A stretch of DNA of 34,408 nucleotides from Paenibacillus thermotolerans. Its GTDB lineage: Bacteria; Bacillota; Bacilli; Paenibacillales; YIM-B00363. Under the pieces are notes generated by a model that saw nothing but the letters and a program-made list of their open reading frames with translations, was not told where the DNA came from and made no database searches. The stretch's first letter is position 1. Every line of letters begins with the position of its first letter. A program made the translations under genes and the position numbers. The stretch spans positions 293 through 34,700 of the forward strand of contig NZ_JAQZSG010000039.1 of assembly GCF_028745515.1 (NCBI RefSeq), read 5' to 3'. Of the stretch, positions 15,778-23,291 are shown piece by piece.

Positions 15778-16797
15778 ATGACAGAACCGGATATTGAACG
15801 TTATTCCAGACAAATGCTCTTCCGTCCGATCGGGGCGGAGGGGCAGCAGAAGCTTGCCGCGTCGAAGGTGCTGATCGTCGGCATGGGTGCGCTCGGCGCG
15901 GTGCTCGCCAACCACATGGCCCGCTCCGGCGTCGGCAAGCTGCGCATCGTTGACCGCGACTACGTCGAGCGCAGCAATTTGCAGCGGCAAATGCTGTACG
16001 ACGAAGACGATGCGGACCAAGCGATGCCGAAGGCGGCCGCCGCCGCCCGCAAGCTCGGGAAAATCAATTCGAGCGTACGAATCGAGCCGATTGTGGCGGA
16101 CGTCACGGCCGGAAATATTGAGAAGCTCATGAACGGCTGCGATCTGGTGCTCGACGGAACCGACAATTTCCAAACGCGGCTGCTTCTGAACGATGCGTGC
16201 TTTAAGCAAGGAGTCCCGTTCGTTTACGGAGGGGCCGTCAGCTCGCAAGGAATGACGGCCGTGTTCATACCGGGAGAAACATGCTGCATACGGTGCTTAA
16301 TCGGCGATTCCGAAGGTAACGGCCAAACGTGCGATACGATCGGCGTTATTTCGCCCGTCGTCGATATTGTGGCGTCCTATCAGTCGGTCGAAGCGATCAA
16401 ATATTTGGTCGGGGCACGTTCGGCCATGCGGCGCGGGCTGCTGTCGATCGAGCTTTGGCAGCATCAAGTGTTCGAGATGAAGCTGCCGCCGGTCAAAGCG
16501 GACTGTCCGACCTGCGGGCGAAACATGTACCCGGCGCTCGAGATCGATGCCAACCCGGTTGCGGTCATGTGCGGGCGGGATACGGTGCAAATCCAAGGGG
16601 CGAAGCCGCTCGAACTTGACCAATGGGAGCAAAAGCTTTCCAAGGTGTGCCGTGTCAGTCGAAATATGTTTCTGCTAAAGGCGGACGTTACCGACAAGGA
16701 AAAGCTCGTTCTGTTTCCCGACGGAAGGGTGCTCGTCCAAGGCACGGAAGACATGGCAAGGGCAAGGACGCTTTACGACCGCTACATAGGCAATTGA
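15778..16797 (+). CDS. ThiF/MoeB/HesA-family E1-like adenylyltransferase
   Basis: 339 residues from ATG 15778, with AGGAGAG upstream. The Rossmann nucleotide loop is VLIVGMGALGA (GMGALG 35-40), followed by VDRDYVERSNLQRQ and DGTDNF typical of MoeB/ThiF. Zinc-binding pairs are C170-x2-C173 and C243-x2-C246; Cys185 in QTCDTIGV sits where the family carries its active cysteine. A C-terminal domain of about 75 residues (CGRDTVQI and LVLFPDGRVLVQGT) is the form common in Bacillales ThiF/MoeB proteins. It should adenylate the C-terminal glycine of the adjacent MoaD/ThiS-like protein. The operon ends with the terminator at 16822-16853. Confidence 0.9.
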   Translation: MTEPDIERYSRQMLFRPIGAEGQQKLAASKVLIVGMGALGAVLANHMARSGVGKLRIVDRDYVERSNLQRQMLYDEDDADQAMPKAAAAARKLGKINSSVRIEPIVADVTAGNIEKLMNGCDLVLDGTDNFQTRLLLNDACFKQGVPFVYGGAVSSQGMTAVFIPGETCCIRCLIGDSEGNGQTCDTIGVISPVVDIVASYQSVEAIKYLVGARSAMRRGLLSIELWQHQVFEMKLPPVKADCPTCGRNMYPALEIDANPVAVMCGRDTVQIQGAKPLELDQWEQKLSKVCRVSRNMFLLKADVTDKEKLVLFPDGRVLVQGTEDMARARTLYDRYIGN

Positions 16798-16821
16798 TAA
16801 ATATCGTTTAGCCGCATAACC

Positions 16822-16853
16822 AAAGGAGCTGCTCCAATAGAGCACGCTCCTTT
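16822..16853 (+). terminator. terminator of the propeller/MoaD/ThiF operon
   Basis: AAAGGAGC-TGCTC pairs with GAGCA-(C)-GCTCCTTT around a 5-base loop, 13 bp with one bulge, followed by TGTTTTCT, 24 bases after the ThiF stop. Confidence 0.85.
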
Positions 16854-16889
16854 GTTTTCTCCTGGCATAATCGCGGTTCGTAATAATGC

Positions 16890-16917
16890 TTGCCTTTGAA
16901 CGAATGTATTGTATTAT
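16890..16917 (+). promoter_or_regulatory. sigma-A promoter of the kinase-regulator fusion gene
   Basis: TTGCCT (16890-16895), a 16-base spacer and TATTAT (16912-16917) predict a start near 16924, 35 bases before the GTG start codon at 16959. Confidence 0.55.
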
Positions 16918-16958
16918 CAATGTGTTACTTAATTCCATGCGAGAGAGGGCCTTTCGTC

Positions 16959-18911
16959 GTGCTTCAATGGTTACAACGGACCTGTTTCACAAATTTGGAG
17001 AAAGAATCCCAAAAAAATCGTCTTCTCTTGTTTCTTATGCTTCCCCTTCTGCTGCTAGCGGAGATCGACATTCTCGTAAACGTTCCGTTCCTGCACCCGA
17101 CCAATCTTATGTTTTTATCGGCTTATTTCGCCCTGTACGGCGTCTGTTTTCTGCTGCAGCTTCATCCTGTTTTTGAGAAAGCTTTCAAATATGCGGCTGT
17201 CGGCGGCATGGTCGTATTTTCCATGTTCCAAATATGGCTGTTTAACGATTATCCGATCATCTACCAAATCGTCTACATCAACCTGGCCTTGGCTATGATT
17301 TACTTGAACGGGTATTTGATCATGTTCATCGGCTTGGCGACGGCCGCTTTTACGGCGATTGGATTCTTGTTTTGGAAGGATGTTTTTTTTCCGTATATCG
17401 ATATAAGTCTCGCGAACATACCGATTATCCTGGTGCTTCAGGCGACGGTCGTCCTTTGGGGCGCGGCCAAGATCGGAGTTACGTTTCGGGATTACATCAG
17501 CAATAATGTAAAAATGAAGCTGCTGCTGGAGCAAAATGAGCAGCAGCTGCTGCTGATTCAGGAGCGGAATTATGCGCTGGAGCAATACGCGAAGCAGGTA
17601 GAGAAGCTCGCCGTATTGGAGGAGCGAACGCGGATCGCCCGTGAAATGCACGATACGATGGGGCATACGCTGACATCGATTATCGCCGGGCTAGAGGTAT
17701 TGAAGCACGGGGCCGGCTTGCCGTTGCCGGCGGAGCAAAAACGAATGGAGTCATTGCTGCATACGGCGCGGAAAGGACTCGAGGAGGTTCGTAATCATGT
17801 GCATTCGGCGGATGTGCAGGCGGAAGACGAGCTGCTGGACACAACGCTCCGACAATTGACCGAGGAGCTTTCGACAAATGCGAACGTACGCGTCGGGCTG
17901 CTGACAACCGGCGAACCTTACGAGTTATATCCTCAGCAGCGGTTCGCCTTGCTTCGGTGCGCGCAAGAAGCGTTAACGAATGCGGTTCGGCATGGCGGCG
18001 CCGATGCCGTCCGCGTCGAACTGGCGTATCAGGCCGATCATGTCCGTTTACGGATTGAGGACAACGGCAAAGGGGCGGACGATCTTACGTACGGCTTCGG
18101 GCTGCAGGCGATGAAGTCAAGAGCGGAAGCGTTGCAGGGCACTTTGCAAGTAAGCTCCGGCATTTCCCGCGGCGTAACGGTCGAATGCGTCATTCCGGCG
18201 GCAGCCGTACCGAAGAGCGAACCGATTCGGGTGCTGCTTGCGGAGGATCAGATGCTGATTGCCGAAAGCTTCTCCATCCTGCTCGGCATGGAGGACGGGA
18301 TTAAGGTTCTCGGGATTGCGCCCGACGGGGAGAAAGCCGTCAATTACTGCGAGCAACACACTCCGGATGTCATTCTAATGGATATCGGAATGCCGAACAT
18401 GAACGGGATTGAAGCGACACGGATGATCAAGCAGCGGTGGCCGAGCGTTAAAGTCATCCTATTGACGACCTTTCAGGACGTTGACCATGCGTCGCAAGCG
18501 ATTATGTACGGCGCCGAAGCATATTTACTGAAGAGCGTCCATCCGAAGCACCTGTCCGAGACGATTCGAATCGTACACGCCGGCGGGACGTTAATTCCGC
18601 TTGAAACCGCCCGAATGTTGTTAGAAGGGCGTCAAGCGGCAGCGGCTCAAGCGGGGGAGGCACATGCCGAAAACAACGTTCCGCCGCCGGCATCTCAGCC
18701 GCTCGTCCTTTCCGGTGCGGAGAAGCTTAGCGAACGGGAAATGGAAATTTTGCATTACTTATCCGAAGGGTTCAAATACCGGGAAATCGCCGAAAAAATG
18801 CATTACTCGGAAGGCACCGTCAAAAATTACGTATCCGCAATTTATTCCAAGCTGAATGTGGAAAACCGGCTTCAAGCCATAAGGAAGGTTCAACAATTAA
18901 AGGGCGATTAG
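16959..18911 (+). CDS. fused membrane histidine kinase and LuxR/NarL-type response regulator
   Basis: 650 residues from GTG 16959, with GAGAGGG about 9 bases upstream; earlier in-frame starts would precede the predicted transcription start. The N-terminus has about five or six hydrophobic segments (residues 20-170), then a coiled coil, a HisKA_3 phosphoacceptor domain (RIAREMHDTMGHTLTS, His231), and a HATPase_c domain (ALTNAVRHGG, IEDNGKGADD, YGFGLQAM). Directly after it come a receiver domain (LLAEDQMLIAES, phospho-acceptor Asp475 in MDIGMPN, conserved Lys in LLKS) and a LuxR helix-turn-helix (about 585-645, LSEREMEILHYLSEGFKYREIAEKM). Normally these are two proteins. In this layout the DNA-binding domain is tethered to the membrane unless the protein is cleaved. 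The signal is unknown. Confidence 0.9.
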   Translation: MLQWLQRTCFTNLEKESQKNRLLLFLMLPLLLLAEIDILVNVPFLHPTNLMFLSAYFALYGVCFLLQLHPVFEKAFKYAAVGGMVVFSMFQIWLFNDYPIIYQIVYINLALAMIYLNGYLIMFIGLATAAFTAIGFLFWKDVFFPYIDISLANIPIILVLQATVVLWGAAKIGVTFRDYISNNVKMKLLLEQNEQQLLLIQERNYALEQYAKQVEKLAVLEERTRIAREMHDTMGHTLTSIIAGLEVLKHGAGLPLPAEQKRMESLLHTARKGLEEVRNHVHSADVQAEDELLDTTLRQLTEELSTNANVRVGLLTTGEPYELYPQQRFALLRCAQEALTNAVRHGGADAVRVELAYQADHVRLRIEDNGKGADDLTYGFGLQAMKSRAEALQGTLQVSSGISRGVTVECVIPAAAVPKSEPIRVLLAEDQMLIAESFSILLGMEDGIKVLGIAPDGEKAVNYCEQHTPDVILMDIGMPNMNGIEATRMIKQRWPSVKVILLTTFQDVDHASQAIMYGAEAYLLKSVHPKHLSETIRIVHAGGTLIPLETARMLLEGRQAAAAQAGEAHAENNVPPPASQPLVLSGAEKLSEREMEILHYLSEGFKYREIAEKMHYSEGTVKNYVSAIYSKLNVENRLQAIRKVQQLKGD

Positions 18912-18925
18912 AGGCTGTCCGTCAT

Positions 18926-18962
18926 AACGCTTTGTGCCTGGTTTCGTCAGGCGCAAGGCGTT
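18926..18962 (+). terminator. terminator of the kinase-regulator fusion gene
   Basis: A 15-base arm AACGCTTTGTGCCTG pairs with CAGGCGCAAGGCGTT (two mismatches or wobbles) around a 7-base loop and is followed by TTTTTTCTTTTT. Confidence 0.9.
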
Positions 18963-19065
18963 TTTTCTTTTTAGGACGAAAGTTAATGACCAACGTCACT
19001 CCCTAAATAACCGCGCCATCCGTATACTTGCCGATGTAGAGAAGAGAGTCGGGGAGGGAAGCGAA

Positions 19066-19233
19066 TTGTTCAACGCAAAGCGCTTAGCGGCCGTAATTGT
19101 GCCGGTCATCGCGTGCGCAAGCGTGTTGTACGGATGGGTGTCGCAAAATACGAGCATGGAACGACCTTATTTTATATGGATGTTTGCGGCGGTCATGATC
19201 GGAATCGTGCTGTACAAAGGCAAACATAAATGA
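19066..19233 (+). CDS. small two-helix membrane protein
   Basis: 55 residues from TTG 19066, supported by GGGGAGGG 7 bases upstream. Two hydrophobic segments (about 8-26, LAAVIVPVIACASVLYGW; about 35-51, YFIWMFAAVMIGIVLY) and a basic tail are visible. It is not a family I recognise. It lies 18 bases before the CPBP protease gene and is likely cotranscribed with it, so it could be an accessory subunit; this is inference from position only. Confidence 0.6.
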   Translation: MFNAKRLAAVIVPVIACASVLYGWVSQNTSMERPYFIWMFAAVMIGIVLYKGKHK

Positions 19234-19251
19234 TGAAAAGGGTGTCGAAAA

Positions 19252-19899
19252 GTGGAAGAGAGTAAACGGTTAAAACAACGTGTTCCGAATCGAAGGGCGT
19301 TTTTTGAAGTTTTATTGATCTTGTTCGTCATGTTTATTTTGACATGGTCGAATAAGCAGCTGGCGCTCATTGCCGCGATCATCCCTATCGTCTATTTTTT
19401 CGTCGAACACAATATTCGAGGCGGCGATAATGCTCGGATTAAAGGGCTTTGGAGCGATATCAGGCAAAATTGGCACTGGTTCGGGCTTGTCGTTGTGCTG
19501 CAGGTATTGTACACCGTCACTTTTAAAACGTTTCTGCCGGAGGTGTTCGATCATCTCCATGCCAGGGTACCGCTAATCCAAAACGGCTTGAATTTCAATG
19601 TCGTCGTGGCGCTGCTTTTTGCGGCTTATGGAGAAGAAATTGCATTCCGGGGGCTGTTTCAGGAACGGTTCGCATGGTACATGCGTCCGGCAGCAGCCAT
19701 CGTAGTTACTTCTTTGTTGTTTGCGCTGATCCACTTGTCGGAGGGCGGCCCGCTTGTTGTCGGGGCGGATTTGACCACCGTATTTTTGGACAGCGTCGTC
19801 TTCGGGATTATTTATTACCGAACAAGAAATATATTTGCCGGCTGGATCGCGCACTTTGCGGCTAACGTTGTCGCATTGATCGCGATCGGGTTGGTGTAA
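19252..19899 (+). CDS. CPBP-family intramembrane glutamic protease
   Basis: 215 residues from GTG 19252, with AAAAGGGTG upstream. Membrane helices surround the conserved motifs of the Rce1/Abi (CPBP) family: motif 1 GEEIAFRG (Glu128, Glu129, Arg133), motif 2 FALIH (His161), and motif 3 HFAAN (His201, Asn205). The family cleaves substrates within the membrane and includes bacteriocin self-immunity proteins. No bacteriocin gene is visible nearby. An MFS exporter gene follows after 14 bases. Confidence 0.9.
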   Translation: MEESKRLKQRVPNRRAFFEVLLILFVMFILTWSNKQLALIAAIIPIVYFFVEHNIRGGDNARIKGLWSDIRQNWHWFGLVVVLQVLYTVTFKTFLPEVFDHLHARVPLIQNGLNFNVVVALLFAAYGEEIAFRGLFQERFAWYMRPAAAIVVTSLLFALIHLSEGGPLVVGADLTTVFLDSVVFGIIYYRTRNIFAGWIAHFAANVVALIAIGLV

Positions 19900-19913
19900 T
19901 ACGGAGGCCCCCG

Positions 19914-21155
19914 GTGGAAGAACGATTATGGAAAAATAAGCAGTTCGTTTGGTTTATTTCCGGACAAACCGTATGCGAGTTCGGTTCGGCGGTGCATCTG
20001 TTCGTGCTGCCTTGGCTGCTGCTGCAAATTACCGGTTCCGCGACGGTTTTAGGCATTGCAATGGCTGTCGGTTTTTTGCCTTATTTGCTTTTGTCTTTGC
20101 CGTTCGGAGCGCTGGCGGACCGCCACGACCGAAAGCTGTTGATGCTGGCCGCCAACGCCGGAAGGTTGGTATTAACGGCTTCGATACCGATCGCGGCTTT
20201 GTTCCGGGAGCTTCATCCCGTGCATTTGTTTATCGTGCAGGGCGGCATGAGCGCGATGGGCGCATTATTCGACGCCGGGTACGTTGCGAGTCTGCCAAGC
20301 ATCGTTACGAAAAAACAGCTGCAAGAAGCGAACGCCGCGCTGCAGGGCGGCATTTCGGTCAGTCAATTATCGGGGCCAGCCATTGCAGGCTTGCTAATCT
20401 CCTGGTTCGGCGGCTCGTACACCCTTTCGTTTACGGCGGCTTCGTTCCTGATTTCCGTGCTCAGTCTTCGAATGATATCGTCATCCTTCAAGGGTGAAGG
20501 CGGCGATCGGGAACGGCTAACCGCACAACGGATGATGAAGCAGATCGGCGAGGGCGTCCGCTATGTCATGAACCACTCGCTCATCCGCCCGCTTACGGTT
20601 CTTGCCATGATGATCAACCTGAGCGCGCTTGCGATGAACCCAGCCATGTTGTATCGGCTGCAGACGGAGATGGGGCTCGATTCCAAAGCGGCGGGGTTCG
20701 TCATGGCTGGCTGGGGTGTAGGGACTGTGATCGGGTCATTGGCAGCCGCGAAATTTTTCAAACGGCTGCGGCTTGGTATTGTGATGGTTTTCTCCTTATC
20801 GTTGCAGATCGTGACGCCGTTTTTGGTCGTGTTCGTGGAGCAAACGACGGTAATGCTGATCGCTTATGCGATTTACGGCTTCGCTGTCGTGCTTTGGAAT
20901 GTGCAATCGCTTAGCCTGCGCCAATCCGTCATTCCAAGCGAGTTGATGGGCCGGGCGACCACCACGATCCGCTTTCTGGTGTTCGCCACCATTCCGCTCG
21001 GTACGGTAATCGGAGGCGCGCTTTCGGAGCATTTCGGCGCCGTCACCGCGTTTCTCTTCTCCGGCGCGATTCAACTCGTCATATGGCTGTGGGCGTTCCG
21101 CAACCGGTTGTTTTTCACCGAAACGCCCGGCGTCGGGGCATCCCAAACGATGTAG
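19914..21155 (+). CDS. MFS transporter (EntS/macrolide-efflux-like)
   Basis: 413 residues from GTG 19914 with GGAGG 6 bases upstream. About twelve hydrophobic segments are present, with the MFS signature between helices 2 and 3 as PFGALADRHDRKLL and a weaker repeat in the second half. The sequence style (QFVWFISGQTVCEFGSAVHLF at the start, SIVTKKQLQEANA in the middle) is that of the MFS_3 group of drug or siderophore exporters. The substrate is unknown. It probably forms an operon with the CPBP protease and the small membrane protein. Confidence 0.88.
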   Translation: MEERLWKNKQFVWFISGQTVCEFGSAVHLFVLPWLLLQITGSATVLGIAMAVGFLPYLLLSLPFGALADRHDRKLLMLAANAGRLVLTASIPIAALFRELHPVHLFIVQGGMSAMGALFDAGYVASLPSIVTKKQLQEANAALQGGISVSQLSGPAIAGLLISWFGGSYTLSFTAASFLISVLSLRMISSSFKGEGGDRERLTAQRMMKQIGEGVRYVMNHSLIRPLTVLAMMINLSALAMNPAMLYRLQTEMGLDSKAAGFVMAGWGVGTVIGSLAAAKFFKRLRLGIVMVFSLSLQIVTPFLVVFVEQTTVMLIAYAIYGFAVVLWNVQSLSLRQSVIPSELMGRATTTIRFLVFATIPLGTVIGGALSEHFGAVTAFLFSGAIQLVIWLWAFRNRLFFTETPGVGASQTM

Positions 21156-21178
21156 CGGCAAGGGAAGCGGCGGGTAGC

Positions 21179-21271
21179 TTACCGCTTACTGTAAGCCTTC
21201 CGATGAAAGTCGCCGATATAACGAAACAGCGTTTCCCCGTCCTTCGGCAATATTTGCATAATCCGTCCCAT
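21179..21271 (-). CDS. possible 30-residue peptide gene or gene remnant
   Basis: On the minus strand, ATG 21271 opens a 30-codon frame (MGRIMQILPKDG, then ETLFRYIGDFHRKAYSKR) that ends at TAA 21179-21181. The composition looks protein-like, but there is no good ribosome binding site and the frame is short, so it may be chance. It lies in the 193-bp gap between the MFS and MOSC genes, antisense to both. Confidence 0.2.
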   Translation of the reverse strand: MGRIMQILPKDGETLFRYIGDFHRKAYSKR

Positions 21272-21276
21272 AAGGC

Positions 21277-21305
21277 TCGAAGATCCGGGTCCAAAGCGAT
21301 ATAAT
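21277..21305 (+). promoter_or_regulatory. probable promoter of the MOSC gene pair
   Basis: A perfect TATAAT (21300-21305) lies 44 bases before the GTG start at 21349. The best -35 at 17-base spacing is TCGAAG (21277-21282), which is weak. Confidence 0.4.
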
Positions 21306-21348
21306 GAAAATTACACCAATCGATAGATATGCTAGAAGGAGAAAAAGA

Positions 21349-21891
21349 GTGAATATGAACGAACAGGCTGTTGTCGAGCGCGTCATGCTGGCTGACGATC
21401 CTTCGACGTTCGTGACGAGGGAAGTGGACATCATCAACGTCGAGCTGGGCGGCATTCCGGGAGACCGCCATTACGGGCTTCTTCGGCCGGCAGACTCCAG
21501 ACAAAAGATTTACCCGCGCGGCACGTTAATCGCCAACCGGCGCCAAATCAGCATCGTTTCGCTGGAAGACTGCGCCCTCATCGCCGAGCATCTGGGATTG
21601 CCTGAAATCAAACCCGAGTGGCTTGGCGCCAATATAGTAGTGAGCGGCATCGAGACGTTAACCGAGCTGCCGAGCGGCACACGTCTTGTTTTTCCGAACG
21701 GGACGGGTCTTATTTGCGAAGGCGAAAACTTGCCTTGCATCGGGCCGGGGAAGGTGATCGAAGCGATGAGCGGAATAAGCGGGATTCGCACTAAATTCGT
21801 CCCCGCGGCCAAAAAGCTAAGAGGCATCGTTTGCTCGGTCGAGCGGGAAGGCGTAATCGCCAAGGGCGACGCCATCAAGGTGGCAACATGA
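21349..21891 (+). CDS. MOSC-domain protein
   Basis: 180 residues from GTG 21349, 7 bases after AAGGAG; ATG 21355 is a second option. The MOSC pattern is present: GDRHYGLLRPADSR near residue 40, RRQISIVSLEDCALIAE, an LGANIVVSGI strand, and a cysteine-containing ENLPCIGPGKVIE. MOSC proteins handle molybdenum-cofactor sulfur or reduce N-hydroxylated compounds, and small standalone members such as YiiM-type act on N-hydroxylated bases. Its stop overlaps the start of the nucleotidyltransferase-like gene by 4 bases. Confidence 0.88.
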   Translation: MNMNEQAVVERVMLADDPSTFVTREVDIINVELGGIPGDRHYGLLRPADSRQKIYPRGTLIANRRQISIVSLEDCALIAEHLGLPEIKPEWLGANIVVSGIETLTELPSGTRLVFPNGTGLICEGENLPCIGPGKVIEAMSGISGIRTKFVPAAKKLRGIVCSVEREGVIAKGDAIKVAT

Positions 21892-22481
21892 ACATCGAAA
21901 CCGAGGCTCAAATCCTGCAGCTAGTCAAAGAAGACGAGTGGATGATGGGCATCCTGCGCACGGCCGGATCGCTGCAGCTGCCCGACTGGTGGGTGTGCGC
22001 CGGCTTCGTACGGGCCAAAATATGGGACGTGCTGCACGGGTTTGCCGAAAGAACGAAGCTGCCGGACGTCGATGTTATTTACTTCGACCCATCCAACACC
22101 GAGGAGAGCGCGGAGAAGCTGCTCGAAGCGAAGCTGCACGGCATTCATCCCGGCATTCCATGGTCCGTGAAAAACGAGGCGAGAATGCATAAAGTGAACG
22201 GTCTTGAGCCTTATATGTCGTCGGTCGACGCCATTTCGAAGTTTCCGGAGACGGCGACGGCCTTAGGTCTTAAGCTGGACGTGCATGATGAGCCGGTTCT
22301 CGCCGCTCCGTGCGGAATCGGCGATGCAATCGGCTTGAAGGTTCGGCCGACGCCGTTCTTTCAGGAGACCCTGGAAAGAGCAAGCATCTATGAGGAACGA
22401 ATCGTGAAGAAAAATTGGAAACAAATATGGGACCGTATTACGGTCATTCATATCGAAAACAAAAAGCAGGAGCCGATGTGA
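21888..22481 (+). CDS. nucleotidyltransferase-family protein (NTP_transf_6 / DUF925 type)
   Basis: 197 residues from ATG 21888, overlapping the MOSC stop as ATGA. Motifs typical of the family are WWVCAGFVRAKIWDVLH, DVDVIYFDPSN with the paired acidic residues, the NEARMHKVNG segment, and a C-terminal RITVIHIENK. The family belongs to the polymerase-beta nucleotidyltransferase fold, but its substrate is unknown. The overlap with the MOSC gene implies coupled expression. Confidence 0.85.
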   Translation: MNIETEAQILQLVKEDEWMMGILRTAGSLQLPDWWVCAGFVRAKIWDVLHGFAERTKLPDVDVIYFDPSNTEESAEKLLEAKLHGIHPGIPWSVKNEARMHKVNGLEPYMSSVDAISKFPETATALGLKLDVHDEPVLAAPCGIGDAIGLKVRPTPFFQETLERASIYEERIVKKNWKQIWDRITVIHIENKKQEPM

Positions 22482-22497
22482 ACGAGCGGCTCCTGCT
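22465..22497. terminator. hairpin terminator overlapping the end of the nucleotidyltransferase gene
   Basis: An 11-bp perfect stem AGCAGGAGCCG / CGGCTCCTGCT encloses the stop codon (22479-22481) in its loop. The following U-tract is weak (CTGTGTGTGATTT on plus; TTTTTGTTTT on minus), so on sequence it serves the convergent hypothetical gene better. Confidence 0.65.
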
Positions 22498-22508
22498 CTG
22501 TGTGTGAT

Positions 22509-23240
22509 TTAGGACTTTTGAATTTTGGCCGGATTGTTGATTTTGTACTGCACCGGATGCTTCGTAAGCTTCTTAGCGACAATCTTGGCTTCAAAGGTGA
22601 TCGTATCCCCGACGGCGAGCTCCAGCTTCTTTAACGTTGCGCTATGGCTCGACCATGCGGCGCCGATTTCCAGCTCGGGTTCGACAATTTTTACCGCATC
22701 ATAAACGATCACTTCATCGTCGGTGTCGGAGAAGTTGTTCGGCACCGTTGTAAATTGCTGTACGGTGGCGGTCATTTTGACCTTCTCCTCGGGCAGCTGA
22801 AGCTTTTCCTTCTTGGGCGCTTTCTCTTTCTCTTTCTCTTTCGCGGGAGCCGCGGCGGGTTTAGGCTTATCGGCAGCGGCTTCCGTTTTTACAGCCGGTG
22901 CGGCCTGCGGGCTGTCAGCCTCTGCCGCTTCAGCCGGAGACTCCGCCGAATCCTCGGAAGCCGCCGTCAGACGCTGCCCGTAATTCGCTGCCTGCATCTC
23001 CTTTAAATAGGACGGGTGAATGCAGTGCTTTTGCCCGTTATCAAATTCAATGACGGCCGTTATATCGTCTACGTAGCCGACAACCGAGCAAGGCAGATTC
23101 GTTCCGCCGCCTTTATAGTAAAACACTTTCGATTTGGAAGCTTTTTCGGACAACAGTCCCCATTCCTTGCATTTCTCGATCTGTTCGGCCTCGTCGTCAA
23201 AGCCGGCATATTCAATAGGCTCAATGACAAAAGTACGCAT
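22509..23240 (-). CDS. hypothetical protein with Ala/Pro/Lys/Glu-rich central linker
   Basis: 243 residues from ATG 23240; a TTG one codon earlier is an alternative with slightly better spacing from AAAGGCGG. The N-terminal part (1-85) is a small globular region with KVFYYKGGGTNLPCSVVGYVDD and a FDNGQKHCIHPSYLKEM segment. Residues of about 90-160 are low complexity (Ala, Pro, Glu and Lys, with an alternating EKEKEK run). The C-terminal part (about 165-243) is beta-rich (EVIVYDAVKIVEPELEIGAAW, GDTITFEAKIVAKKL) and could be an OB- or SH3-like fold. There is no signal peptide or membrane helix. I do not recognise the family. The gap to the upstream tagO gene is 51 bases on the same strand. Confidence 0.7.
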   Translation of the reverse strand: MRTFVIEPIEYAGFDDEAEQIEKCKEWGLLSEKASKSKVFYYKGGGTNLPCSVVGYVDDITAVIEFDNGQKHCIHPSYLKEMQAANYGQRLTAASEDSAESPAEAAEADSPQAAPAVKTEAAADKPKPAAAPAKEKEKEKAPKKEKLQLPEEKVKMTATVQQFTTVPNNFSDTDDEVIVYDAVKIVEPELEIGAAWSSHSATLKKLELAVGDTITFEAKIVAKKLTKHPVQYKINNPAKIQKS

Positions 23241-23291
23241 CAAACGCTCAACCGCCTTTCTTTAGATACTGGTTATTTTATCATCATTGCA

